Assembly: GCA_910578395.1 (NCBI GenBank)
Contig: CAJTPZ010000002.1
Coordinates: 186,242 to 250,241, forward strand
Direction: 5' to 3'
Length of the DNA: 64,000 nt
DNA from: an uncultured Muribaculaceae bacterium
GTDB taxonomy: Bacteria > Bacteroidota > Bacteroidia > Bacteroidales > Muribaculaceae
In this document: piece after piece, positions 33,920-43,610 of the stretch
Position numbering within the stretch: the stretch's first letter is position 1
Layout: each line of letters starts with the position of its first letter
Notes under the pieces: model-generated
What the model was told of the DNA's origin: nothing
The model's input: the letters and a program-made list of their open reading frames with translations, nothing else
Databases searched by the model: none
Position numbers and translations under genes: made by a program

Positions 33920-36397
33920 TTAACGCAGTGATGCTCCGAGGCGCTTCTCAAGAGAGAGCGTGACTTTCTGCATTACTGCATCGATCTGCTTGTCCTGGAG
34001 AGTTTTCTCGTCATCCTGAAGAGTGATGGCGATAGCATAGCTCTTTTTGCCGGCAGGAAGATTTTTTCCTTCGTATACATCGAAGAGTTCAATGTTCTTG
34101 AGAAGACGTTTTTCTGCCGAACGTACGGTCTGCTCTATCATTTCCATTGTGACTGATGAGTCAATAAGCAGTGCGAGATCACGGCGCACAGGCATTGTAC
34201 GAGGCAGGGGAGTGAATTCGGCATTTCGCTTGAGTGCGAGTGACACAAGTGCGCTCCAGTCAAGCTCGGCATAGAAAACAGGCTGTTTGATACCCATTTT
34301 GCGTAATAGAGACAGAGAGAGTACGCCCATTGTGCCGAGTCGTTTTCCCGAACGTGTCGATATTGTCATCTGATTCTCATATACATCGTCAGGTTCGGTC
34401 ACGTTGAGTGCGATTTCACGGGTATTTAATCCAAGACGGGCTATCACATTGCTTACGACAGCTTTGAGATCGAAGAATGTCGATGGGCGTGCGCTGTATG
34501 CCCAGTTGCCTTCGTTCATGTCTCCGGTGATCCAAAGAGCCAGACGTGATTCCTCTTTGAACGGGCGCAGCGGTTGTTCTTTGGTTGATACTTCTTCCGG
34601 ATTGAAGAAGTATACATTTCCGCTTTCATAGAACCGCAGATTTGAATTCTTGCGGTTGATGTTATGCGATATTGATTCAAGTCCTCCGAAAAGCAAGGTC
34701 TGGCGCATTACGCTCAGGTCATTGCTAAGGGGATTGAGAAGTCTTACACAATTGTCAGCCGGCCATCGGTTAACCCCTTCATAGTATGATGTCGATGACA
34801 ACGAATTATTGAGTATTTCGTTAAATCCTGTTGCCGAGAGCTGTTCGCTGATGGTGCGCAGCAGGTCATCGGCAGCGTCAGTAGGAGTCTGGAATGAAAG
34901 AGAGGCATGGAGCTGATCTCCGGCGGCTATATTGTTGTAACCGTATATTCGAAGTATATCTTCGATCACATCGCACGGACGTCGCACGTCCACCCTGTAG
35001 GTCGGTACTTCCAGACAGATTTCATCGTTGCTGGGGCGCTCGGTTGATTTTATTTCAAGAGACGCGAGTATAGAGTTGACCGTATCCTTGGGAATCTCTT
35101 TTCCGACCAGTGCATTCAGTTTGCTGTAGCTCAGGGTTACAGGATAAGGAGCGATAGTTTCGGGATAGATATCGACAGGTTCGCCGCATATCTCACCTCC
35201 GGCAAGCTCTTTGACTAAAAGTGCTGCAAGCTTTATCGCATAAAGGCAGATGTTGGGATCAGTTCCACGTTCGTAGCGGAATGAGGCGTCAGTAGACAGT
35301 CCGTGGCGTCTTGCTGTCTTTCTGACCCATGTCGGGTTAAAATAGGCGCTCTCAAGAAATATATCGGTAGTCGATTCTGTCACTCCGGAATTCAGGCCTC
35401 CGAATACTCCTGCTATGCACATAGGTCCGTCGCCACCGCATATCATAAGGTCTTTTTCCGAAAGCTTGCGTTCTATACCGTCGAGTGTGACAAAGGGAGT
35501 CCCTTCGGCTACAGTCTTGACAGTCACTTTGTCGGCTTTGATCTGCGACAGATCGAAGCAGTGAAGAGGCTGTCCGAGACCAAGCAGTATGTAGTTGGTG
35601 ATATCTACGATGTTGTTGATTGGACGTTGGCCGATAGATGTAAGCCGTTCTTTGAGCCATTCGGGGCTTTCCGAAACTTTCACACCTCTGATAGTCAGTC
35701 CGCAATAACGTGGACAGGCTTCGGTGTTCATCACCTCCACCTCAAGGCCGCCATCGTTGCGGTCGGCTTTGAAAGCATCTATATTGGGTTTATTGGCTTT
35801 GGCTGGACGGTCATGTGTGCAAAGCCAAGCCGAAAGATCACGCGCTACTCCGTAATGCGATGCCGCGTCAACGCGGTTAGGGGTCAGATCCACTTCAAGT
35901 ACGTGATCACTTGTCAGCTTGTAATATTCTGCTGCAGGTGTACCAGGTTTTACATCTTCGTGGATCACTATGATTCCGTCATGGGAGTTTCCTACACCGA
36001 TTTCATCTTCGGCGCAGATCATCCCGAAAGAATCCTGACCGCGCATGCGACCTTTCTTTATAGTGAATTCCTTTCCGTCAGGCGTGTAAAGAACAGTCCC
36101 GATTGTGGCGACTACGACAGTCTGTCCGGCTGCGACGTTTGGAGCGCCGCACACTATCTGCACAGGGCCGTTGGCGTCCCCGATGTCTACAGTCGTGATG
36201 TGAAGATGATCGCTGTCGGGGTGATCGACACAAGTGAGTACTTTTCCGATCACAAGACCACGGAGGCCGCCGCGTATCGATTCTACCTCCTCTACCGATC
36301 CAGTTTCAAGACCTATCGATGTGAGAGCTTCGGCCAGGCGTTCGGCCGAAAGGTCGAAGTCGATATAATCGCGAAGCCATTTATAGGATATATTCAT
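33920..36397 (-). CDS. pheT: Phenylalanyl-tRNA synthetase beta subunit
   Basis: 825 aa. Domains in order: tRNA-binding OB domain (about 40-150, GLVIGKVLTCVDHPDSDHL), B3/B4 editing domain, B5 domain, inactive class II-like core, and C-terminal anticodon-binding domain (FTPLPRTMPVRRDLALLID). It is the first gene of pheT-yebC-ribE-pheS-nth; beta-before-alpha order and intervening genes differ from the pheST pair of E. coli. Confidence 0.97.
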   Translation of the reverse strand: MNISYKWLRDYIDFDLSAERLAEALTSIGLETGSVEEVESIRGGLRGLVIGKVLTCVDHPDSDHLHITTVDIGDANGPVQIVCGAPNVAAGQTVVVATIGTVLYTPDGKEFTIKKGRMRGQDSFGMICAEDEIGVGNSHDGIIVIHEDVKPGTPAAEYYKLTSDHVLEVDLTPNRVDAASHYGVARDLSAWLCTHDRPAKANKPNIDAFKADRNDGGLEVEVMNTEACPRYCGLTIRGVKVSESPEWLKERLTSIGQRPINNIVDITNYILLGLGQPLHCFDLSQIKADKVTVKTVAEGTPFVTLDGIERKLSEKDLMICGGDGPMCIAGVFGGLNSGVTESTTDIFLESAYFNPTWVRKTARRHGLSTDASFRYERGTDPNICLYAIKLAALLVKELAGGEICGEPVDIYPETIAPYPVTLSYSKLNALVGKEIPKDTVNSILASLEIKSTERPSNDEICLEVPTYRVDVRRPCDVIEDILRIYGYNNIAAGDQLHASLSFQTPTDAADDLLRTISEQLSATGFNEILNNSLSSTSYYEGVNRWPADNCVRLLNPLSNDLSVMRQTLLFGGLESISHNINRKNSNLRFYESGNVYFFNPEEVSTKEQPLRPFKEESRLALWITGDMNEGNWAYSARPSTFFDLKAVVSNVIARLGLNTREIALNVTEPDDVYENQMTISTRSGKRLGTMGVLSLSLLRKMGIKQPVFYAELDWSALVSLALKRNAEFTPLPRTMPVRRDLALLIDSSVTMEMIEQTVRSAEKRLLKNIELFDVYEGKNLPAGKKSYAIAITLQDDEKTLQDKQIDAVMQKVTLSLEKRLGASLR

Positions 36398-36438
36398 TTA
36401 CTCCAGTGGATGATTGATGTGCACTTTCTATTAATGCG

Positions 36439-36470
36439 CAAAAATAACTATTTTTTCAATAAAATTCAAA
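36439..36470 (-). promoter_or_regulatory. Promoter of the pheT operon (TTTG-N20-TATTTTTG)
   Basis: On the minus strand TTTG (36470-36467), 20 nt, TATTTTTG (36446-36439). Predicted start near 36433; leader about 36 nt. No T-box or Phe-codon leader peptide is visible. Confidence 0.78.
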
Positions 36471-36519
36471 CCTCTTGCACACACCCTGTTTCTTGGTCAG
36501 AAAACACATAAAAAAGTGC

Positions 36520-36527
36520 TATCTTTG
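36520..36527 (+). promoter_or_regulatory. -7 element (TATCTTTG) upstream of the nucleotidyltransferase gene
   Basis: TATCTTTG 28 bases before ATG 36556. TTGG lies 23 nt upstream, slightly too far for a good -33. Confidence 0.5.
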
Positions 36528-36555
36528 AGCAGAAAAATCACAATATGTTTTCACT

Positions 36556-37272
36556 ATGAACTATGTAATTCTTGCAGGTGGACTTGGATCGCGTTTCCAA
36601 AAGGAGGGCCACATGGTTCCCAAACCACTTGTTCAGCTTCTTGGCCAGCCTATGATAGGCCGCCTGATAAAGACTCTTTGCAAATTTGGCGCAGAGCGCA
36701 TTCAGGTCGCGGCTAATGCCCGTATGCCTCAGTTGATAGAATATCTTGAGCAGCTTGTTGCCGAGGGATATCCGGTAGTTGTGAATCCCGTGATAACTGA
36801 CAACTCCTATGTCAGTCTGCGTGAAGGTGCCCGTGGCATTGACGGAAAGTTCATTGCAATGACTGTTGATGCCATTTTTACCAACGAGGAATTCGGTCGT
36901 TATGTCGATGCAGTAGCTAAAACCGACGACAACACCATACTCATGGGGCTAACCCGTTTTGTCGATGACGAGAGTCCGCTATATGCCAGAATCAATGATG
37001 ATGGTGAGATTATAGACTATCGTTATGGTGGAGAACCTTTTACTGAGGGAACAATCGTATCGGCCGGTCTTTATGGATTGTCGGGAAAAGCTATGCGGAA
37101 AATCGTCGACGAAGACAAGCATCCGACATCGCTGAGTGATTTTCAGCGTATCCTTGCCGCTGAAACCGATATGAAGGTTCTTCCGTTTGAGTTTGAGAAA
37201 GCTTTTGATGTTGATAATCTTCACGACCGGGGTGCAGCGGAAGAATTCCTACGGAATGCCAACGGAGAGTGA
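36556..37272 (+). CDS. Nucleotidyltransferase family protein (sugar-phosphate type)
   Basis: 238 aa. MNYVILAGGLGSRFQKEG is the nucleotide-binding signature of GT-A-fold NTP transferases, with KPLVQLLGQPMIGRLI and FIAMTVDAIFT (metal-binding Asp region) following. No second domain is present. Such enzymes make NDP-sugars or CDP-alcohols; the product is not predictable here. It starts a plus-strand run with DUF5063, menA and rarA. Confidence 0.85.
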   Translation: MNYVILAGGLGSRFQKEGHMVPKPLVQLLGQPMIGRLIKTLCKFGAERIQVAANARMPQLIEYLEQLVAEGYPVVVNPVITDNSYVSLREGARGIDGKFIAMTVDAIFTNEEFGRYVDAVAKTDDNTILMGLTRFVDDESPLYARINDDGEIIDYRYGGEPFTEGTIVSAGLYGLSGKAMRKIVDEDKHPTSLSDFQRILAAETDMKVLPFEFEKAFDVDNLHDRGAAEEFLRNANGE

Positions 37273-37285
37273 GGCTTAGGGGATT

Positions 37286-37828
37286 ATGAATAACAATGCT
37301 CTTGCATTCACAGCCTTGAGCCGTGAATATTGCGACACGCTTGCTTCGGCATCGTCTGGTTCTCCGTCTCGGTTTGTTGGTTCGATGCTGAAGCTTTTGC
37401 CTCGCATATATATTGCCGCGTCCGATCTTAAGCCTTCGGCTGCTATGTTGCTTGAAGAGGAGGATGACTCATGGCTGAATCCTGTTCTCGATGAGCAGGC
37501 CTATGATGATGTGCGTGCTTCGGTTGCTGTGCTCATGGGTGAAGAAGATGTGTTTCTTGAGGTGTTTGAGGAAGACATGAAGTATAGCGAGACTCCGGTT
37601 GCGGCAAGTATATCCGAAAGTCTTGCCGATATATATCAGCAGCTGTTTAATTTTCTATACACTGTCGCTGACTCGACCGATGATGTCATTGACAGTGCGA
37701 TTTTAGCAGTTCGCACTTCATTTAAAGAATTCTGGTCACAGACCCTTCTAAACGTACTTCGGGCATTAAATCATCTTTTGGCAGCCGGACTGTTGCCTGC
37801 CGACAGCGACGATGAAGGCATGGATTGA
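37286..37828 (+). CDS. DUF5063 domain protein
   Basis: 180 aa, acidic, mostly helical, no signal peptide. FTALSREYCDTLASA and LKLLPRIYIAASDL are typical of DUF5063, known mainly in Bacteroidota. It ends inside the menA start (17-base overlap). No function is known. Confidence 0.75.
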   Translation: MNNNALAFTALSREYCDTLASASSGSPSRFVGSMLKLLPRIYIAASDLKPSAAMLLEEEDDSWLNPVLDEQAYDDVRASVAVLMGEEDVFLEVFEEDMKYSETPVAASISESLADIYQQLFNFLYTVADSTDDVIDSAILAVRTSFKEFWSQTLLNVLRALNHLLAAGLLPADSDDEGMD

Positions 37829-38669
37829 GGCTATGAGGCTGCGCACACTCCCCGTTTCTACGGCCGGAGTGTTTGCTTCGTGGGCTATCGCTGCCGACAG
37901 CCCTGTCTTTCGATGGATTCCGGCTGTAATATGCCTTCTTTTTGCTGTAGGAGCTCAGATTGCCTCTAACTTTGCAAATGAGTATTATGATTACCGTGAC
38001 GGTTTGGATCGTCCGGGACGATCGGGGCCGAGACGGGGTGTCACAGAGGGAGACATTTCCCCAAAGGCAATGAAAGCAGCTACCTATGCCCTTCTTGCGG
38101 TAACATCGGCACTTGGCCTGTTACTTATTATGTGGGGAGGGTGGTGGCTGATTGCAGTCGGAGCAGTCATACTGCTCGGAGCTCTTGCCTACAGTGCCGG
38201 TCCTTGGCCTCTTTCCCGTCATTGTCTTGGCGAGGTCATGGTCATAATCTTTTTTGGAATTGTACCTGTCAACTTCACATGCTGGCTTGTCTCAGGCCTA
38301 TGGTCGGTTGAATCTTTGCTTGTTTCTGTCGCTATCGGTTTGATGGGAGCGAATGTGCTGATTGTAAATAACTATCGTGATGCTGACGATGATGCCGCTG
38401 TGGGCAAGCACACGTTGGCTACACGATTTGGCCGTAAAGCCATGCATCGGCTGTATCTTGCCAATGCTGTTGTCGCCAGCTCGCTCACTTTGCTGGCATC
38501 TTGTCAATTCATTTTTGCCGCTGCGATATATTTGACGGTGGCATATTTTATTTGGCGTCGCATGAAGCTGCCTGAGAATCCGGAACAGGCATATCTTGCT
38601 GCTCTTAATCCGCTTCTGGGCATGACTGCATGTTCGATGCTTATTTATGCAATCACTCTTTTTCTTTGA
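37812..38669 (+). CDS. menA: 1,4-dihydroxy-2-naphthoate polyprenyltransferase
   Basis: 285 aa UbiA-family membrane protein. The two Asp-rich motifs are NFANEYYDYRDGLD and NNYRDADDDAAVGKHTLA, with about eight helices. It attaches the prenyl chain in menaquinone synthesis. Overlap with DUF5063 and a three-base gap to rarA suggest one transcript. The other men genes are not in the window. Confidence 0.93.
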   Translation: MKAWIEAMRLRTLPVSTAGVFASWAIAADSPVFRWIPAVICLLFAVGAQIASNFANEYYDYRDGLDRPGRSGPRRGVTEGDISPKAMKAATYALLAVTSALGLLLIMWGGWWLIAVGAVILLGALAYSAGPWPLSRHCLGEVMVIIFFGIVPVNFTCWLVSGLWSVESLLVSVAIGLMGANVLIVNNYRDADDDAAVGKHTLATRFGRKAMHRLYLANAVVASSLTLLASCQFIFAAAIYLTVAYFIWRRMKLPENPEQAYLAALNPLLGMTACSMLIYAITLFL

Positions 38670-38672
38670 ATT

Positions 38673-39950
38673 ATGGCAAATACCCTTCCTCCGTTGGCTG
38701 AACGTCTGCGACCACGTTCGCTCGACGATTATATCGGACAGACCCACCTCGTGGGAGAGGGGGGTGTTGTCCGGCGCATGATTCAGAGTGGCAGTATAGC
38801 TTCGTTTATACTCTGGGGGCCTCCAGGAGTAGGAAAGACAACACTTGCCCGAATTGTATCCGGTGCTACGGGTAACGCGTTTTTTACGCTTAGTGCAGTT
38901 ACTGCCGGTGTCAAAGAAGTTAGGGAGGTACTTGACCGTTGTAAGGCAGAGTCTGTAAGCGTTTTCTCAAAAGGCCGGCCGATACTTTTTATCGACGAAA
39001 TTCACCGGTTCAACAAAGCGCAGCAGGATAGTCTGCTCGGAGCGGTTGAAAACGGCACTGTCACACTTATTGGTGCGACTACCGAGAATCCTTCCTTTGA
39101 GGTTATACGCCCACTTCTTTCGCGTGCTCAGATTTATACTCTCAGGCCGCTTGAGGCTTTGGACCTGCAGAAGCTGCTTGATAGGGCTGTGGCGACTGAC
39201 GAGATTTTGTCAAGACGCGATGTGAAAATCGAGTCTGTTGATGCTTTGTTTCGCTTCTCAGGGGGTGATGCCCGGAAACTACTGAATATACTCGACCTTC
39301 TTGAGCAGTCGACTCCGCATGGTGAGCCACTGATAGTCTCCGATGCAAACGTTACATCCTCCCTTCAGGAAAATCCGGCTGCTTATGACAAAGGAGGGGA
39401 GATGCACTATGATATTATTTCGGCATTTATCAAAAGTATCAGGGGAAGCGACCCTGATGCAGCGGTCTATTGGCTGGCTCGAATGATAGCCGGGGGAGAG
39501 GATCCTGAGTTTATTGCCCGGCGTCTGGCGATAGTTGCGGCCGAGGATATAGGTCTTGCCAACCCTAATGCATTGCTTCTCGCCAATGCAACTTACGATA
39601 TATTGCGTAAGATTGGAATGCCTGAAGGTCGTATACCGTTGGCGGAGTGTACTGTTTATCTTGCCAATTCTCAAAAGAGTAATTCGGCTTATCGATCCAT
39701 AGACGCTGCATTGGCCAAGGTAAGGGAAACGGGTGATTTGCCGGTGCCGTTGCATCTGCGCAATGCACCTACATCGCTGATGAAAGATATGGGCTATGGC
39801 GCCGACTATAAATATGCGCATGATTATCCCGGAAATTTCGTGCGTCAGCAATTTCTGCCTGACCGATTAGTCGGTACACGTTTCTGGCATGCATGTCGAA
39901 ACTCTCAGGAAGATCGTCTTGAGGAACTGCGCAAGTCTCGTTGGGGATAA
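38673..39950 (+). CDS. rarA: Replication-associated recombination protein A
   Basis: 425 aa AAA+ ATPase. [21 protein letters not shown] is the family N-terminus; Walker [10 protein letters not shown]; Walker [19 protein letters not shown]; sensor [10 protein letters not shown]. The C-terminal tetramerisation domain includes [20 protein letters not shown]. It acts at stalled replication forks. Confidence 0.96.
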   Translation: MANTLPPLAERLRPRSLDDYIGQTHLVGEGGVVRRMIQSGSIASFILWGPPGVGKTTLARIVSGATGNAFFTLSAVTAGVKEVREVLDRCKAESVSVFSKGRPILFIDEIHRFNKAQQDSLLGAVENGTVTLIGATTENPSFEVIRPLLSRAQIYTLRPLEALDLQKLLDRAVATDEILSRRDVKIESVDALFRFSGGDARKLLNILDLLEQSTPHGEPLIVSDANVTSSLQENPAAYDKGGEMHYDIISAFIKSIRGSDPDAAVYWLARMIAGGEDPEFIARRLAIVAAEDIGLANPNALLLANATYDILRKIGMPEGRIPLAECTVYLANSQKSNSAYRSIDAALAKVRETGDLPVPLHLRNAPTSLMKDMGYGADYKYAHDYPGNFVRQQFLPDRLVGTRFWHACRNSQEDRLEELRKSRWG

Positions 39951-39985
39951 TGAATGAATACCGGAAAAGCATTGGAGAATCATCT

Positions 39986-42343
39986 ATGGTAAGTCTGAGA
40001 AAATTGTTGTTATGCGCCGCTATTGTTTGTTCGGTGTTATATTGTTGTCCTGTTATGGCGCAGCAGCCATTATATAAACAGGCGTCTGCTTCTGTTGAGC
40101 ATAGAGTAAATGATCTGATCGGCAGGATGACCGTCGATGAGAAGGTGGCTCAATTGTGTTGTCCGTTGGGATGGGAAATGTACACAAAGACCGGCGATAA
40201 TGAAGTTTCGGTTTCTGAGTTGTATAAAACTAAAATGAAAGATGCGCCGGTTGGATCGTTGTGGGCTGTGCTGCGTGCCGATCCGTGGACACAGAAGACC
40301 TTGGAAACAGGTTTGAATCCTGAATTGGCGGCAAAGGCAATCAACGCATTACAGAAATATGCAGTGGAGGAGACTCGTCTCGGCATTCCGGTGCTGTTTG
40401 CCGAGGAGTGTCCTCATGGGCATATGGCGATTGGAACGACGGTATTCCCTACGGCGTTGTCGGCAGCAAGCACGTGGAATGAGGATCTGATGTATGAAAT
40501 GGGGGAGGCTATCGCTCTTGAGGCCCGTCTGCAAGGGGCAAATATAGGCTATGGGCCGGTTCTGGATATTGCTCGAGAACCGCGATGGTCACGCATGGAG
40601 GAAACCTTTGGAGAGGATCCTGTTCTTACTTCTATTATGGGAGTGGCTATGATGAAGGGGATGCAGGGTGAAGTGCAGAATGACGGGAAGCATCTTTATT
40701 CGACATTGAAGCATTTTGCTGCATATGGTGTGCCTGAATCCGGGCATAATGGGGCACGTGCAAGTTGCGGTATGCGTCAGTTGCTGTCGGAGTATCTGCC
40801 TCCATTCAAAAAAGCTGTAGAGGAGGGTGCGGCGACAATCATGACATCCTACAACTCTATCGATGGTGTGCCATGCACAGCCAACAGGGTATTGCTGACT
40901 GATTTGTTGCGTGGTCAATGGGGCTTTGACGGCTTTGTTTATTCTGATCTTTTGAGTATAGAAGGGATTTCCGGTATGGGTGTGGCTGTGGACAGCAAGG
41001 ATGCTGCGGTAAAAGCTCTGAAAGCAGGTCTGGATATGGATTTGGGAGGAAATGCTTTCGGACGTAACTTGAAGTCTGCCTATGAGGATGGGGCGGTCTC
41101 AATGGATGATATTGATAGAGCAGTAGCCAATGTGTTGCGTCTGAAATTCAGAATGGGACTATTTGAGAATCCCTATGTTTCGCCTGATGAGGCCAAAAAG
41201 CTGGTACGGTCTGAAAAGCATAAGAATCTTGCACGTCAGGTCGCACGTGAGGGAGTGGTGCTGTTGAAAAACGATGGAATATTGCCGTTGAGTAAACAGA
41301 TCGGTCATATTGCGGTTATCGGTCCCAATGCCGATATGATGTACAATCAGTTGGGTGACTATACCGCCCCTCAGGACCGGAGAGAAGTGATGACTGTGCT
41401 TGATGGTATTCGGGCAAAAGTGTCGAATAATACCAAAGTGACGTATGTAAAAGGATGTGCGGTGCGCGACACTGTGATGTCGGATATTGCGTCGGCTGTA
41501 GCGGCTGCAGAAGAGGCCGATGTTGTGGTTTTGGTCGTAGGCGGATCAAGTGCACGCGATTTCAAGACAAAATATATTGATACTGGAGCCGCCACTGTTG
41601 CTGAAGATACAAAAACACTTCCCGATATGGATTGCGGAGAAGGTTTTGACCGCAGTTCCCTTCGTTTGCTCGGTAATCAGGAAAAACTTATAAGAGCTGT
41701 TGCGGAAACAGGGAAACCGCTGGTGGTAATTTATATTCAGGGACGGCCCTTGAATATGAATCTGGCATCGGAAAAATCGGATGCGTTACTCACAGCCTGG
41801 TATCCGGGAGAACAAGGGGGAATGGGCATAGCCGACATATTGTTTGGAGATTACAGCCCTTCAGGAAGGCTGCCGGTTTCTGTACCTCGCAACGAGGGGC
41901 AGTTGCCTGTCTTTTATTCACAGGGCTTACAGCGGGATTATGTGGAGGATAAAGGTACGCCGCTTTATGCTTTTGGCTATGGCTTGAGTTATACAGAATT
42001 TTCTTATAGCGACCTTTTGTTGAGTAAAGGGTGTGACAACGAAATATTACAGACTGTCAGTTGTAGGATAACCAACACTGGAAATCGTGATGGAGAGGAA
42101 GTTGTGCAGCTCTATATATGTGATAAAGTCGCATCTGTATCTCAACCTCCTGTTTTGTTAAAAGCTTTCAGGAAAGTATTTCTTAGGAAGGGAGAAAGTC
42201 GGCAGATTACATTTGACTTGAAGAAAAATGATCTTGCGATATATGATTATGATGTGAATTTTGTGGTGGAACCTGGAGAGTTTAAAGTAATGATCGGTGC
42301 GGCTTCCAACGATATACGCCTTGAGGGTAAGTTTACTTTATAG
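39986..42343 (+). CDS. GH3 family beta-glucosidase / beta-glycosidase, exported
   Basis: 785 aa from ATG 39986, giving a clean signal peptide (MVSLRKLLLCAAIVCSVLYC...VMAQ). ATG 39950, which overlaps the rarA stop, is an alternative with a 12-residue longer N-terminus. The TIM barrel begins LIGRMTVDEKVAQL; the nucleophile Asp is in GFDGFVYSDLLSIEGI. The alpha/beta sandwich (GVVLLKNDGILPLS, IAVIGPNAD) and a C-terminal fibronectin-III-like domain (VSCRITNTGNRDGEEVVQLYI) complete the GH3 layout. The product is probably periplasmic. Substrate is not predictable. No SusC/D partner. Confidence 0.9.
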   Translation: MVSLRKLLLCAAIVCSVLYCCPVMAQQPLYKQASASVEHRVNDLIGRMTVDEKVAQLCCPLGWEMYTKTGDNEVSVSELYKTKMKDAPVGSLWAVLRADPWTQKTLETGLNPELAAKAINALQKYAVEETRLGIPVLFAEECPHGHMAIGTTVFPTALSAASTWNEDLMYEMGEAIALEARLQGANIGYGPVLDIAREPRWSRMEETFGEDPVLTSIMGVAMMKGMQGEVQNDGKHLYSTLKHFAAYGVPESGHNGARASCGMRQLLSEYLPPFKKAVEEGAATIMTSYNSIDGVPCTANRVLLTDLLRGQWGFDGFVYSDLLSIEGISGMGVAVDSKDAAVKALKAGLDMDLGGNAFGRNLKSAYEDGAVSMDDIDRAVANVLRLKFRMGLFENPYVSPDEAKKLVRSEKHKNLARQVAREGVVLLKNDGILPLSKQIGHIAVIGPNADMMYNQLGDYTAPQDRREVMTVLDGIRAKVSNNTKVTYVKGCAVRDTVMSDIASAVAAAEEADVVVLVVGGSSARDFKTKYIDTGAATVAEDTKTLPDMDCGEGFDRSSLRLLGNQEKLIRAVAETGKPLVVIYIQGRPLNMNLASEKSDALLTAWYPGEQGGMGIADILFGDYSPSGRLPVSVPRNEGQLPVFYSQGLQRDYVEDKGTPLYAFGYGLSYTEFSYSDLLLSKGCDNEILQTVSCRITNTGNRDGEEVVQLYICDKVASVSQPPVLLKAFRKVFLRKGESRQITFDLKKNDLAIYDYDVNFVVEPGEFKVMIGAASNDIRLEGKFTL

Positions 42344-42396
42344 AATGTGATATAATAAAAAATGTAAAAATAACCGCAGGGATAATCAGAATTTGT

Positions 42397-42404
42397 TAAT
42401 TTTG
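42397..42404 (+). promoter_or_regulatory. -7 element (TAATTTTG) of pyrE
   Basis: TAATTTTG ends 32 bases before the pyrE ATG; predicted leader about 27 nt. Confidence 0.5.
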
Positions 42405-42436
42405 CGCACATACCAAAAATGTTCAATAAGCTCTAA

Positions 42437-43078
42437 ATGAAAACGATCGACCATCTTCTTGCGGAAAAACTGTTGGGAATCAGTGCTATTAAACTTCAGC
42501 CGGACAATCCCTTTACATGGGCATCGGGTTGGAACTCTCCGATCTATACCGACAATAGAAAGACTCTCTCATATCCGGATATACGCACTTTTATCAAGGT
42601 TGAGCTTTGTCGTATGATTATGGAGAACTTCCCTGAAGTGGATGCTGTTGCCGGCGTTGCGACCGGTGCAATCGCCCAGGGCGCTCTTGTTGCCGATGAA
42701 CTCAATTTGCCGTATGTCTATGTGCGTTCATCGCCCAAAGATCATGGTCTGGAAAATCTTATAGAGGGTAATCTTATGCCCGGACAAAAGGTCGTTGTAA
42801 TCGAGGATCTCATTTCAACAGGCAAAAGTTCGCTTAAAGCTGTCGAGGCAGTGCGCAATGCAGGGTGTGAGGTTGTCGGTATGGCAGCTATTTTCACCTA
42901 CGGCTTCCCTGAGGCGGAAGAGGCTTTCCGCAATGCGAGTGTACAACTTTGCACTCTTGGCAACTATAACACTATGCTTGAGGTTGCAGTTGAGACGGAA
43001 TATATCCGTGCATCAGATGTAGAGACTCTTAAGGAATGGCGTACAAATCCTTCGGAGTGGACTCCAGTTTCGAGATAA
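42437..43078 (+). CDS. pyrE: Orotate phosphoribosyltransferase
   Basis: 213 aa. The PRPP motif is VVVIEDLISTGKSSL; FTWASGWNSPIYTDNR and GVATGAIAQGALVADEL are family segments. It converts orotate and PRPP to OMP in pyrimidine synthesis; PyrH acts two steps later. It is 35 bases upstream of a small SRPBCC-like gene. Confidence 0.96.
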   Translation: MKTIDHLLAEKLLGISAIKLQPDNPFTWASGWNSPIYTDNRKTLSYPDIRTFIKVELCRMIMENFPEVDAVAGVATGAIAQGALVADELNLPYVYVRSSPKDHGLENLIEGNLMPGQKVVVIEDLISTGKSSLKAVEAVRNAGCEVVGMAAIFTYGFPEAEEAFRNASVQLCTLGNYNTMLEVAVETEYIRASDVETLKEWRTNPSEWTPVSR

Positions 43079-43113
43079 ACCAAGGTGCGTCATAACCAAA
43101 GCATTGATAAATA

Positions 43114-43542
43114 ATGGCAAAATTCACGAGTGCTCCTGCATCGGTCGCGATGCCTGTTGAAGCTCTATTTGAGAAATTCAACGATCTTACCATATTGCAG
43201 GGTATGCTCGATAAACTCCCTGAGGAGCAGAGGTCCAAGGTCGGAGATGTGGTTTTTGATAAGGATTCGTTGTCTATCAAAACTCCACAGGTAGGAGAGA
43301 TCAAGTTTGTTGTAAAAGAGCGCGTTGCTCCTTCAAAGGTCGTTTTCGGCACAGAATCATCGCCTGTTCCTCTTACGCTTACAGCTCTTTTCAAGTCCGA
43401 TGGTCCTGATACTTCGACTGTATCAGCTGAAACTGATGTCGAGATACCTGCAATGCTGAAGCCTTTTATCGGTCCGCAGATGCAAAAAGCTACCGACCAG
43501 TTTGGCCAGCTTATCAGCCAGATTGCGAAGGCTAACGCCTGA
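43114..43542 (+). CDS. SRPBCC-like small protein
   Basis: 142 aa, soluble. The N-terminal strand, the helix with LFEKFNDLTILQGMLDKLPEE, the alternating strands and the long C-terminal helix suggest a START/SRPBCC ligand-binding fold. It probably forms an operon with pyrE. Ligand unknown. Confidence 0.65.
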   Translation: MAKFTSAPASVAMPVEALFEKFNDLTILQGMLDKLPEEQRSKVGDVVFDKDSLSIKTPQVGEIKFVVKERVAPSKVVFGTESSPVPLTLTALFKSDGPDTSTVSAETDVEIPAMLKPFIGPQMQKATDQFGQLISQIAKANA

Positions 43543-43560
43543 GATATAGATATATTAATA

Positions 43561-43596
43561 AAAAATCCTGCCTTTTTCGGGGCAGGATTTTTTATT
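43561..43596. terminator. Bidirectional terminator between convergent genes
   Basis: AATCCTGCC pairs with GGCAGGATT, with T runs on both outer sides (TTTTTTATT on plus, TTTTTTATT on minus). It separates the SRPBCC-like gene from phoA. Confidence 0.9.
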
Positions 43597-43610
43597 AGGA
43601 CTTGGCGATG

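Noticed and set aside
35303-36511. 402-codon plus-strand open frame inside pheT
   Set aside because: Antisense to pheT, whose domains are complete; the product is Cys/Tyr rich and not protein-like.
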